Shown here piece after piece: positions 43,536 through 52,145 of a stretch of DNA of 64,000 nucleotides. The DNA is taken from positions 1 to 64,000 of the forward strand of contig JALNZT010000006.1 of NCBI GenBank assembly GCA_023229135.1, written 5' to 3'. The position numbers and the translations under genes were made by a program. Origin of the DNA: Bacteroidales bacterium (lineage in GTDB: Bacteria; Bacteroidota; Bacteroidia; Bacteroidales; F082). Position 1 is the first letter of the stretch. Every line of letters starts with the position of its first letter. The notes beneath the pieces were generated by a model. It did no database searches, was not told where the DNA came from, and saw only the letters and a list, made by a program, of their open reading frames with translations.

Positions 43536-44090
43536 CTAATTTAATTCGTGAAAGGCTTTAACATTTTTAAGTCCACTATTGATTGCGTCTTCATTTAGTG
43601 GGATTAGTTTGTGGTAGCGTTCGGGCAATGATTCTTTCAGGCCCAGAATTACATTTTCCATTTTCACAATGGGTTTTATCTTCAGGTAGGCACCTAACAC
43701 TATCATATTGAATATTTTAGCATTCCCCATTTCGGAGGCTAAATGAGAAGCTTCAACCTGGTAAATATTGATGTCCTTTCTTGTAGGATGTCGGATGATT
43801 CCGTTGGGGTCGTACAACAAAACGCCACCTGGTCTGACAGACTTTTCAAACTTATCCATTGATTGCTGATTAAGTATGATAGCGCTGTCAAAGATTGTTA
43901 AGATGGGCGAGCTGATTCTTTCATCACTAACGATAACGATAACGTTGGCAGTTCCGCCACGCATTTCAGGGCCGTAACTGGGCATCCAGCTCACTTCCTG
44001 GTCTTGCATTATACCGCTGTACGCCAGTATCTTACCCATTGAAAGAACACCTTGTCCACCAAATCCGGCTATGATTAATTCTTCTGTCAT
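43536..44090 (-). CDS. korC: 2-oxoacid:ferredoxin oxidoreductase gamma subunit
   Basis: A 184 aa gamma subunit. The N-terminal GFGGQGVLSMGKILAYSG is the classic motif of the 2-oxoacid oxidoreductase gamma domain, followed by SWMPSYGPEMRGGTANVIVI. It completes the four-gene set korDABC in one minus-strand operon and ends before a terminator. The complex decarboxylates a 2-oxoacid, most likely 2-oxoglutarate, to the acyl-CoA while reducing ferredoxin. Confidence 0.9.
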   Translation of the reverse strand: MTEELIIAGFGGQGVLSMGKILAYSGIMQDQEVSWMPSYGPEMRGGTANVIVIVSDERISSPILTIFDSAIILNQQSMDKFEKSVRPGGVLLYDPNGIIRHPTRKDINIYQVEASHLASEMGNAKIFNMIVLGAYLKIKPIVKMENVILGLKESLPERYHKLIPLNEDAINSGLKNVKAFHELN

Positions 44091-44116
44091 TTTGTAATTT
44101 TTTAAAAATTCAACAA

Positions 44117-44902
44117 TTAAATCAACTTACCGTCAACTTTGATGTCGCCTAATGGGAAGAAAGGAAACATATTTTCTTCCATCCATTTATTGGAGTCGTT
44201 CGGGGTCATTTTCCAGCCTGAGTTGCAGTTGGAAACAATTTCCACGAAAGACACGCCCGGCTTTCCGTCGCGCTGATTTTCAAAAGCCATTTTAATAGCT
44301 TTTTTGGCTCTTCTAACAAAGCGTGGGGTGTGAACAGCATGTCGGGTAACAAAATGGGTTCCCGGGAGTTGTGCAACCAGTTCTGTTATTTTCAATGGAT
44401 TTCCCATCGTTTTAACGTCGCGGCCATAAGGTGATGTGGACGATATCATACCTGGAATGGTAGTTGGAGCCATTTGGCCTCCGGTCATCCCGTAGATTCC
44501 GTTATTGATAAAAATAATTACAATATTTTCGCCACGGTTGCAGGCATGAATGGTTTCGTTGGTGCCAATGGCAGCCAGGTCGCCATCACCCTGATAGGTG
44601 AAAACGATTTTGTTGGGCCAAACACGTTTTATGGCAGTGGCAACTGCGGGAGCGCGTCCGTGAGCAGCCTGCTGCATGTCGATATTCATAAATTCGTAGG
44701 CCAATACCGAGCAGCCCACTGGTGCTACACCTATAGTGTTTTCTTCCATACCCAGTTCCTCAATAACCTCCATGACAATGCGATGTGCTGTTCCGTGGCC
44801 GCAACCAGGACAATAGCTCAATACATTGTCGGTCATGAGTTCTGTTTTGACATAAACCCTGTTTTCGGGTTTAATGATATCTTCTAATGTGATCTCAGCC
44901 AT
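44117..44902 (-). CDS. korB: 2-oxoacid:ferredoxin oxidoreductase beta subunit (TPP-binding)
   Basis: A 261 aa subunit. The TPP-binding region GDGDLAAIGTNE with NNGIYGMTGGQ, and the Cys motif CPGCGHGTAHRI near residue 31 together with a later SNCNSG, bind the cofactor and an iron-sulfur cluster. It follows korA with a 3 bp gap. Assignment to 2-oxoglutarate rather than branched-chain or indolepyruvate forms is inferred from the alpha subunit type and gene order. Confidence 0.9.
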   Translation of the reverse strand: MAEITLEDIIKPENRVYVKTELMTDNVLSYCPGCGHGTAHRIVMEVIEELGMEENTIGVAPVGCSVLAYEFMNIDMQQAAHGRAPAVATAIKRVWPNKIVFTYQGDGDLAAIGTNETIHACNRGENIVIIFINNGIYGMTGGQMAPTTIPGMISSTSPYGRDVKTMGNPLKITELVAQLPGTHFVTRHAVHTPRFVRRAKKAIKMAFENQRDGKPGVSFVEIVSNCNSGWKMTPNDSNKWMEENMFPFFPLGDIKVDGKLI

Positions 44903-44905
44903 AGC

Positions 44906-45991
44906 TTAACCTCCTATAATTTTTTGTTCCATTGCCTCTAATACTTCTTCCGGCGTATGCACGATGCCGCCATATCTTCCATAGTGCTCTACTTTAGCAC
45001 AGCCTTTCACGGCTAAATGCACATCTTCAACCATTTGTCCGGCACTCATTTCTACGGCTAAAAAGCCTTTCATGCCTTTACTGCACATTTCTTGAATTTG
45101 TTTAGTAGGGAAGGGGAACAGTGTGATTAGTCTGAAAAGACCTACTTTTAGTCCTTTAGCACGTGCCAGCCTTACTGCTTTTTGCGCAATGCGGGCACTT
45201 GAACCGTAAGCTACAAAAACATATTCTGCATCTTCGCAATCGATCAGCTCAAAGCGAACTTCCTTTTCGGAGATTTCCTTGTACTTCTTTTGAAGCTTGA
45301 TATTATGCTGCTCCATTTCATTGCTATCCAGATAGAGGGAAGTAATGATACGCCTTTCTGTGCCATGCTTTTTGCCTGTTGTGGCCCAAGGATATTTTTC
45401 TTTGATTTCTTCTTCTGTAAGCCGTGGAATGGGTTCAAAAAGCTTAACTTTTTCCATCATTTGGCCGATAACGCCGTCTGACAGAATCAAGACAGGGATA
45501 CGGTATTTAAAAGCCAAATCAAATCCATCTCTCACAAAATCAGACATTTCCTGCACTGATGCTGGAGCTAATACGATTTGCCTGTAGTCGCCATGGCCAC
45601 CGCCCTTAGTGCTTTGGAAATAATCGGCCTGCGAAGGTTGGATTGTTCCAAGTCCCGGGCCGCCACGCACCACGTTGGCATATACACAGGGCAATTCCGC
45701 TCCGGCAATATAAGAGATTCCTTCCAGCTTCAGGCTCACGCCCGGACTCGAGGAAGAGGTCATAACTTTTTTGCCGGCACCAGCTGCACCGTAAACCATA
45801 TTGATAGCCGCAATTTCACTTTCGGCCTGTAAAACCACCATTCCCGTTCTTTCAAAAGGCTTTTCTGCCATCAGGTATTCAATTACCTCTGACTGGGGGG
45901 TGATAGGGTATCCAAAATAAGCGTCGGCTCCGGCTCTTATGGCGGCTTCGGCTAAGGCTTCGTTACCCTTCATGAGTTTTAATTCGCTCAT
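44906..45991 (-). CDS. korA: 2-oxoacid:ferredoxin oxidoreductase alpha subunit
   Basis: A 361 aa alpha subunit without a fused gamma domain. GNEALAEAAIRAGADAYFGY starts the pyrimidine-binding domain, with PITPQSEVIEYL and SSSSPGVSLKLEGISY. The C-terminal transketolase-like domain includes GLFRLITLFPFPTKQIQEM. Separate gamma and beta genes follow, and ferredoxin-like korD precedes. Confidence 0.9.
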   Translation of the reverse strand: MSELKLMKGNEALAEAAIRAGADAYFGYPITPQSEVIEYLMAEKPFERTGMVVLQAESEIAAINMVYGAAGAGKKVMTSSSSPGVSLKLEGISYIAGAELPCVYANVVRGGPGLGTIQPSQADYFQSTKGGGHGDYRQIVLAPASVQEMSDFVRDGFDLAFKYRIPVLILSDGVIGQMMEKVKLFEPIPRLTEEEIKEKYPWATTGKKHGTERRIITSLYLDSNEMEQHNIKLQKKYKEISEKEVRFELIDCEDAEYVFVAYGSSARIAQKAVRLARAKGLKVGLFRLITLFPFPTKQIQEMCSKGMKGFLAVEMSAGQMVEDVHLAVKGCAKVEHYGRYGGIVHTPEEVLEAMEQKIIGG

Positions 45992-46024
45992 TATGCTATT
46001 TTTTTATTGTTTGACAATGTACTG

Positions 46025-46249
46025 TTAAGGTCTTAGCCTGTAAACAGTAATAACACCATCCGGACAAACGATGGCACAGTTTGAACAACCGGTACACGCC
46101 TCTGGATCTTCCATATAGGCGTAATGATATCCTTTGCTATTCACTTCATTTGCCAGTGCGATAACATCGGTTGGGCAGGCCGGAATACATACTTCGCAAC
46201 CCTTACATTTCTCGATATCAACCACTATGGCTCCTCTGACTTTTGCCAT
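46025..46249 (-). CDS. korD: 2-oxoacid:ferredoxin oxidoreductase delta (4Fe-4S) subunit
   Basis: A 74 aa two-cluster ferredoxin: CKGCEVCIPACP (about 15-26) and CTGCSNCAIVCP (about 52-63). It is the first gene of the operon and passes electrons from the TPP subunit to free ferredoxin. The 46250-46448 gap upstream is A/T-rich and should hold the operon promoter; no clean TAnnTTTG pair was picked out. Confidence 0.9.
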   Translation of the reverse strand: MAKVRGAIVVDIEKCKGCEVCIPACPTDVIALANEVNSKGYHYAYMEDPEACTGCSNCAIVCPDGVITVYRLRP

Positions 46250-46448
46250 TATTATTATTTTTAAGTTAGATAATTCAACTGCACGAAATTAAGCTTTTAA
46301 GATGATTATTTGACGGTTTGAAGCTTCTGAACGTCCTGATTTGCTTAATTTATAAACAGTTTAAATAGTAAGCTCGTTTTGGCGTTCAGATCAATTATTT
46401 ACTTTGAATAAATGGTGAAAACAGCACTTTTTTTAACCTTCAAAGAAC

Positions 46449-47765
46449 CTACTGTTTATGATGTTCATGAAACAGCTTTAAACGTTCTTCGAGTGCATCC
46501 ATCTGATCCATTCTGATTAAGGAAGTGCAGGCACGAATGCCTTCGTGGCGCTCGCTTCCGGTGATGTCTAATGAAATAGCACTGATGCCGTAATAGATCA
46601 TTTTTTCCAATAAGTCAACACCCGAAAAGCCAGGATAGGAATAGGTGAAATAAAATCCGTCCGCAATGGGCTGATCTTCGTCCATGTCATAAACAATGCT
46701 GAAGCCGTTGTCGGTAAAAAGTTTTTTCATTATTGCAGCTTTCTCTCCGTAAATCTTCACTTCTTCCACAAAGTTGAGGCTGCCACTATTTGCGGCTTCC
46801 AACAAGGCTGTCAGTGCATATTGTGCTGAGTGTGAAGTGCCTGAGCTTAAGGGGTATAAAGTACCAAAAACCATAGTATGACCAAATAAATCATTGCCAT
46901 AAAAGCGTTTCAAATCCGGGAATCGGCGGTTGAAGAGGGCATCGGAAATCACCATCATACCGATACGTTCGCCTGCATAGCTAAATGCTTTTGAGCTGGA
47001 AATGAACAAGATATAATTATCAGTATAATTAGCTACTGAGAATTGATAAGGAGGCTGGCCTGGCTTGCTTAAATCTCTGCGGAAATCCATGCCGAAATAG
47101 GCCAAATCTTCCATGATTACTACGTCATATTTGTTGGCCAGCTCGCCAATAATTTGAAGCTCTTTCTCTGTGAAGCAAATCCAGGATGGGTTGTTGGGAT
47201 TGGAATATAAAACCGAGTGAATGTTACCTTTGGAAAAATAACTTTCGAGTTTTTCGCGTAGTTTCTCACCGCGGAAGTTATATACGTCAAATGACTCATA
47301 TTTGAGGTTGAGCACTTTATGCTGTTGCATATGCACCGGAAAACCGGGATCGATAAACAGCGTGGTATCGCGCTCTTTGTGAATTCTGCTCAGCGTGAGA
47401 AAGGATGCAAAACCACCCTGCATGGAACCTACTGTTGGCAGGCAACTGGCCGGGTTTACATCAACATTCATAAAGTTTTTTACAAAACTGCTGATCTGTT
47501 GTTTTAGCTGTGGGATTCCTTGGATATCAGGGTACTTTGCGGCAACGCCATTTTGAAGGGCTGCAATTTGTGCCTCGGTGCCAATTTTTGAAGGAGGAAG
47601 CCCGGGAATGCCCATTTCCATGCGGACAAACTCAACCTCGCTGGCTTGTTCGATGGTATCAATTAATCTTTTGATTTCTCTGATAGAGGCTCCACCAATA
47701 CTGCTCAGGCCACTTTCTTTAAATTTATCCTGAACGATTTGACTTGGAATGGGAGTATTTTTCAT
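46449..47765 (-). CDS. PLP-dependent aminotransferase (class I/II)
   Basis: A 438 aa fold-type I aminotransferase. Visible features are YSNPNNPSWICF (cofactor-phosphate and substrate loop), VIMEDLAYFGMDFR with the PLP-pyridine Asp, and SSSKAFSYAGERIGMM with the Schiff-base Lys. The N-terminal EFVRMEMGIPGLPPSKIG is like other Bacteroidetes pyridoxal aminotransferases next to kor genes. The substrate cannot be told from sequence; an amino acid to 2-oxoacid step feeding the kor complex is a plausible inference from the neighbours. Confidence 0.85.
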   Translation of the reverse strand: MKNTPIPSQIVQDKFKESGLSSIGGASIREIKRLIDTIEQASEVEFVRMEMGIPGLPPSKIGTEAQIAALQNGVAAKYPDIQGIPQLKQQISSFVKNFMNVDVNPASCLPTVGSMQGGFASFLTLSRIHKERDTTLFIDPGFPVHMQQHKVLNLKYESFDVYNFRGEKLREKLESYFSKGNIHSVLYSNPNNPSWICFTEKELQIIGELANKYDVVIMEDLAYFGMDFRRDLSKPGQPPYQFSVANYTDNYILFISSSKAFSYAGERIGMMVISDALFNRRFPDLKRFYGNDLFGHTMVFGTLYPLSSGTSHSAQYALTALLEAANSGSLNFVEEVKIYGEKAAIMKKLFTDNGFSIVYDMDEDQPIADGFYFTYSYPGFSGVDLLEKMIYYGISAISLDITGSERHEGIRACTSLIRMDQMDALEERLKLFHEHHKQ

Positions 47766-47973
47766 ATAAGATAAGGTTTTATCGTGTGATTAAAAATGTA
47801 ATTTTAGAGGTATGCCAGTAGTAATCTTCTGTTAAAATATTCACAAAAGACTTTTGGTCAAAATTAAGGAATTTGTTTCAAACTTTCGCATCCGATTTTA
47901 CTCAAATGCTTATTTAAAATGATTTTAACCAAAACGGTGTAGGATGTCTTAAGAAATTTTTATTTATCAAGCC

Positions 47974-49233
47974 TTAAAAAAAGTAACTGGCAGATAGCAA
48001 CAGCCTGGCATTGTTAACGCTTTGCTTGTCGGAAAAATAAGATTTATTGTCCTTTGTGCCGTATGTGGCAACAGTATATTCCATTTCGGCGCCTAGCTCG
48101 AAAGCACCAGGACGATACGAAACTCTTGGCACGATGCGGCTTACAGACTTGATGTCGTCATTGCGACCATAAAAAATTCCACCAACGGCTTGCGTTTTCT
48201 TGTAGGGCAGATTTTCGGTGTAGCCCGCAAAAATAGAGAAATTCCAATTTTCATACTGTCTCAAAACCTGCGTCCAAACAGAGAGTAAGGGTGTTGCTGC
48301 AAAATCTTTTGTGTGTGAAACGCTGTCGATACTATGCTCATAATAACCACCAAGCATCAAATGGTCGCTCAGGTTATGACCATAAAGCGCAGCAGTTTTC
48401 ACCGTCCAGTTGTTTTGCTCATATTTTCCAAAAATTATGGCGGAAAAACTGTTGACAACGGCATCAGAAACGTACTGACGTTCATTGAAGACAGTGGTTT
48501 TTTCAGGTTTTATTTTTTTGTAATCCACACCTGTCCCCACGATAAAGTTTTTGGTCTGATACTGTAGTTGCAAGTGCAGGTTAGGCAACTTAGCATCGCG
48601 CATATATACAGAGCTTGCGCCTTGCGGGCCACTGCTCACAAAATCGCGCTGTGAGGCAGCTGACGCAATCAGTTTAAGTTTATTTTTGGTAAATGTTACA
48701 CGAATTTGATTGTGCCTCGAAAACGGGTGAAAAGGTGCGCCGGTATTGAGGTTGAAAACCATAGGCCGACATTCAATCGTGTTGATGGGATGCCAGTATT
48801 GGCCAGCCAAAACAGCAATATTCTCCCACTGTAATTGTATGTACGCCTCGCGCAATCGAAAACTATTGTTATCAAAACTTGATGCACCGCTAAAATCACC
48901 TTCTATAACTGCAAATGGTTTTGCGCCAAGCACTTTTGGGCCTTGGATTGTAAGGCGTAGTCGGCTGGTCATCGAAAGCTGGTTGAAAACGCCACCAGCG
49001 TTTACATCGTTGCCATCGGCATCTAAAACACGTTTTTTAGGATAAAGACTAAGCATATGCTCCCGCGATTCGACAATTTGGCGGCTGTCTGCAAACAGTT
49101 GTGTGCTGACAAAACCATGCAGGTCGATTTTTATTTTAGTGCTGTCGTCTTTTTGATTTCCGAGAGCAGAAGAACATGGGAAAAGCGTGATTCTAGCCAA
49201 TAAAATCAGCACAGCAAATGTTTTGTAACTCAT
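47974..49233 (-). CDS. Outer-membrane porin-like beta-barrel protein
   Basis: A 419 aa protein from the ATG that gives a signal peptide (MSYKTFAVLILLARITLFPC, cleavage near ALG-NQK). The mature part is built of alternating beta strands, starts with KIDLHGFVSTQLFADSR and ends in aromatic YFF, the usual barrel C-terminus. It resembles DcaP-like porins and other 'HGFV' barrels. The ATG overlaps the stop of the upstream membrane-protein gene by 4 bp, so both are in one transcript with the acyl-CoA synthetase gene. Confidence 0.75.
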   Translation of the reverse strand: MSYKTFAVLILLARITLFPCSSALGNQKDDSTKIKIDLHGFVSTQLFADSRQIVESREHMLSLYPKKRVLDADGNDVNAGGVFNQLSMTSRLRLTIQGPKVLGAKPFAVIEGDFSGASSFDNNSFRLREAYIQLQWENIAVLAGQYWHPINTIECRPMVFNLNTGAPFHPFSRHNQIRVTFTKNKLKLIASAASQRDFVSSGPQGASSVYMRDAKLPNLHLQLQYQTKNFIVGTGVDYKKIKPEKTTVFNERQYVSDAVVNSFSAIIFGKYEQNNWTVKTAALYGHNLSDHLMLGGYYEHSIDSVSHTKDFAATPLLSVWTQVLRQYENWNFSIFAGYTENLPYKKTQAVGGIFYGRNDDIKSVSRIVPRVSYRPGAFELGAEMEYTVATYGTKDNKSYFSDKQSVNNARLLLSASYFF

Positions 49234-49928
49234 GCAGGAGTTTCTTTTTTTTGTGTAGCAAAACTCAATATCACTCCCAAAGCCACGCCCAGTGCGGCAG
49301 CAAATAGCACCTGATAATCGGGTGGCAGCAAAAAGGTGATGGTGTGAGCCGGAATCCAGAAAAGTGGAAGTGTTTTTTTGAATACGAAATTCCATTGGGT
49401 ATCCCAATCGAGTTCCCTGAAAATTTTGCGCACATCAATCGGACTGAATAAGCCGCTGACAGTTCCACCATTTTGGATAATGTGCGTATCCGTAACTTTA
49501 TGTGTGGTCATCATCACAGGCGCATAAGTCAGGTTCATAGCAGTGCTGATAGAAAAAGCCACCAATAATGCCGACCAGCTAAAGCCCGTAGCCAAAGCAG
49601 TTTGCGCGTTTTCTAAACCGAGGTAGGTTAGCAAAATGGGTGTTCCGCTGGCAAAAATCATAAAGGCCATTTTGATGGTAAATCCAAGGAACCCCCAAAC
49701 GATGGCGCGCGGAATTAGTCCAAAACCTTTTCGGTTGTATTGGCCTGTTTTGATGCGTAAAGCCAGCGATTCGCCAAAGGTTGAAAGCAGTGCAAACTTT
49801 ACAAAGCTCATCCACATACCGTGGCTGGCATTGAGGTTTTCGTAGCCGGTTTTAAATCCGGGAATAAACACAAAGGCGGCAATAACAGCGGCTATCACCA
49901 GCAATATAATCCAATCTTTCAGTTTCAT
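49230..49928 (-). CDS. Small integral membrane protein, possibly Mpv17/PMP22-like
   Basis: A 232 aa protein with about four or five hydrophobic segments. The C-terminal part, DTQWNFVFKKTLPLFWIPAH followed by TITFLLPPDYQVLFAA, is reminiscent of the Mpv17/PMP22 signature (Trp-Pro-rich loop before the last helix), but the match is weak and recalled only from memory. It lies between the acyl-CoA synthetase and the porin in one operon; a transport or membrane-homeostasis role is a guess. Confidence 0.55.
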   Translation of the reverse strand: MKLKDWIILLVIAAVIAAFVFIPGFKTGYENLNASHGMWMSFVKFALLSTFGESLALRIKTGQYNRKGFGLIPRAIVWGFLGFTIKMAFMIFASGTPILLTYLGLENAQTALATGFSWSALLVAFSISTAMNLTYAPVMMTTHKVTDTHIIQNGGTVSGLFSPIDVRKIFRELDWDTQWNFVFKKTLPLFWIPAHTITFLLPPDYQVLFAAALGVALGVILSFATQKKETPA

Positions 49929-49934
49929 TAGCGG

Positions 49935-51992
49935 CTATTTTTCTATTCTGATACGGGCATCCACTGCAACCACATCTTTGGCATTGCCCAAAAGTGGGTT
50001 CATATCCATTTCAGCAATTTCCGGCGCTGCCGTTAGCAATGCTGATAGGCGAACCAGGATATCTCTCAGCTTTTCTTCGTTGATACCGGCCTGACCGCGT
50101 ACTCCATGTATTATAGGATAGCTTTTGATCGATTGAATCATATTTTTAGCCTCATCAGCCGAAAGAGGCGCCAATGTAGAAGCCACATCTTTAAGCACTT
50201 CTATAAAAATTCCGCCCAGGCCAAAGAAAATTAGGTGGCCAAAATTGCCTTCTTTGCTTGCGCCGGCAAACAGCTCAGTGCCCTGCAGCATAGGCTGCAT
50301 CAGGATGGATGTGGTGTCTTTAATTTTTATCATCCGATCGAACTCCGACCGCACTTGTTCTTCTGTTTTGATGCCCAGCACTACACCGCCAACATCAGAT
50401 TTATGTACGGGACCAATTACTTTCATCACCAGCGGGAAACCAAGTTTTGAAGCGGCTGCGATAGCTTCTTCGCGGGTTTTGGCAACGGCTTCACCAGCAC
50501 GGGAAATTCCGGCAGCATCTAACAATCGGCTCACTTGCTCGGGGCTTAAATAGCCTGATTCGCAACTTTCTATAGTTCTGCGAATTGTCTCTGTGTCAAT
50601 ATCAGTAAGGGTTTCTGCTTTTCCAGCGGGTTTAGCAGTTTTGTAAACTTTGGAGAGTGCTCTACCCAGATTCACCTCGTCAGGGAAGTTAACCCTACCT
50701 TTCGATAGGAAAAATTCTACCTCTTTAGCAGCTGTTAGCGTGGAAGGCAAAACAGGGAAAAGTGGCTTTTTAATGCTATTCATCTTTTGATGAAGCACCT
50801 CATACACATCGAAAATCTCGACCAATCCTGGTGTGCCGAAAATAACAACTATCGCGTCGATATCGTCAAAATCTTTGTCGCAAGCATCGATGATAATGCC
50901 AAGCTGTTCGGCTGTTCCTGTTGCCAGAAAGTCGATAGGATTGGCAACAGAGGAACCAGGGAATAACTTTTCTTTCAGCAATTCTGCTTTTTCTCCGCTG
51001 ATGGTGGGTATTTCAAGGCCTCCTTCAGAAAGTGCGTCGGTAAGCATCACGGCGGGACCACCGGCATGGGTGATGATGGCAATACGTTTGCCCTGCATTT
51101 CGGGATGCATAAAAACGGAGGCTACCGAAATCAGCTCTTCGCGTCCATAACACCGCACAATACCTGCTTTTCTGAAGAGTGCATCTACGGCCGTATCGGA
51201 ACTGGCCAAAGCACCAGTATGTGAGGAGGCTGCACGGCTTCCGGCTTCGCTGCTCCCGGCTTTGATGGCGGCAATTTTACAGCCTTTTTGTATCAGCGAA
51301 CGGGCATGTTTTAGCAGTTTTTGTGGGTTAGAAATAGTTTCGATATAAAGCAGTTTCACCGTAGAATCCTTCTCTGCATCAAAGGTTTCATCCATATTTT
51401 GTAGGATTTCTTCCACACCCATTTGCGCTGAATTACCCACACTGTATACGTTGGCGAAGCTGAGTCCTTTAGGGATTCCGGCTTCCATAATAAAGCAGGC
51501 TGTAGCGCCTGATCCAGTGATGAAATCGCAACCTTTCGGGTTTAATTTTGGAATGGGTTCGATGAAAATACTGTGGTGATGCGGTGTTAAAATTCCTACG
51601 CAGTTGGGACCAATTAGTGCGCCATTTACTTTGTTGATGCTGGCTACAATACGATCTTCCAGTAGCTTTCCGGCTTCACTTTCTTCACTAAAACCAGCCG
51701 AAATTATGATAAAAGCACGGGTATTATTATCGGCTATCAATGCATCAACCAAATCGGGGATATATTTTGCTGCAATAGCGATTACTGCCAAATCTACGTT
51801 GGGCATATCTTTGTTAGAGGAATAACTTTTGATACCCTGGATACTCGTCTCTTTGGGATTCATTACATAAAGTCCACCCTCAAAACCTCCGTCGAGGATA
51901 TTTTTAAGGACTTTACCACCGGGTTTTTGAATATCATTGGATGCGCCAACAACTACAATACTTCTAGGATGCGTTAATGCTTTGTTAATCAT
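49935..51992 (-). CDS. ADP-forming acetyl/acyl-CoA synthetase (fused alpha-beta)
   Basis: A 685 aa enzyme making ATP from acyl-CoA, ADP and phosphate. The N-terminal CoA-binding domain is SIVVVGASNDIQKPGGKVLK. The succinyl-CoA-ligase-like domain includes GPNCVGIL and GSSEAGSRAASSHTGALA with the catalytic-loop region. The C-terminal ATP-grasp domain (about 470-685) has GFPLVMKVIGPVHKSDVGGV. In an anaerobe it would conserve energy from acyl-CoA made by the kor complex. The start has a TAnnTTTG box 40 bp upstream. Confidence 0.9.
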   Translation of the reverse strand: MINKALTHPRSIVVVGASNDIQKPGGKVLKNILDGGFEGGLYVMNPKETSIQGIKSYSSNKDMPNVDLAVIAIAAKYIPDLVDALIADNNTRAFIIISAGFSEESEAGKLLEDRIVASINKVNGALIGPNCVGILTPHHHSIFIEPIPKLNPKGCDFITGSGATACFIMEAGIPKGLSFANVYSVGNSAQMGVEEILQNMDETFDAEKDSTVKLLYIETISNPQKLLKHARSLIQKGCKIAAIKAGSSEAGSRAASSHTGALASSDTAVDALFRKAGIVRCYGREELISVASVFMHPEMQGKRIAIITHAGGPAVMLTDALSEGGLEIPTISGEKAELLKEKLFPGSSVANPIDFLATGTAEQLGIIIDACDKDFDDIDAIVVIFGTPGLVEIFDVYEVLHQKMNSIKKPLFPVLPSTLTAAKEVEFFLSKGRVNFPDEVNLGRALSKVYKTAKPAGKAETLTDIDTETIRRTIESCESGYLSPEQVSRLLDAAGISRAGEAVAKTREEAIAAASKLGFPLVMKVIGPVHKSDVGGVVLGIKTEEQVRSEFDRMIKIKDTTSILMQPMLQGTELFAGASKEGNFGHLIFFGLGGIFIEVLKDVASTLAPLSADEAKNMIQSIKSYPIIHGVRGQAGINEEKLRDILVRLSALLTAAPEIAEMDMNPLLGNAKDVVAVDARIRIEK

Positions 51993-52031
51993 GTCTTTAA
52001 TTATTGTTTATTTATTAACAATATCAAAAGA

Positions 52032-52039
52032 CAAAAGTA
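52032..52039 (-). promoter_or_regulatory. Promoter -7 box for the acyl-CoA synthetase operon
   Basis: TACTTTTG on the minus strand, 39 nt upstream of the ATG; a -33 element was not clear. Confidence 0.45.
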
Positions 52040-52091
52040 GCAAATTGGCTGGAGGTAGCGGCGTTAAAGCGGTATTTAGAATCAATACAAA

Positions 52092-52124
52092 AAAGGCAGG
52101 TCAAAAAAAGATTGACCTGCCTTT
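52092..52124 (-). terminator. Terminator after the DAK2-DegV gene
   Basis: A perfect 13 bp stem AAAGGCAGGTCAA / TTGACCTGCCTTT with a 7 nt loop, starting 22 bp after the stop. Confidence 0.8.
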
Positions 52125-52145
52125 ACGAATTTTTTGGCGTATGTT

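Noticed and set aside
46250..46448. Small gene between korD and the aminotransferase
   Set aside because: No frame with plausible start and composition; probably only the kor promoter region.
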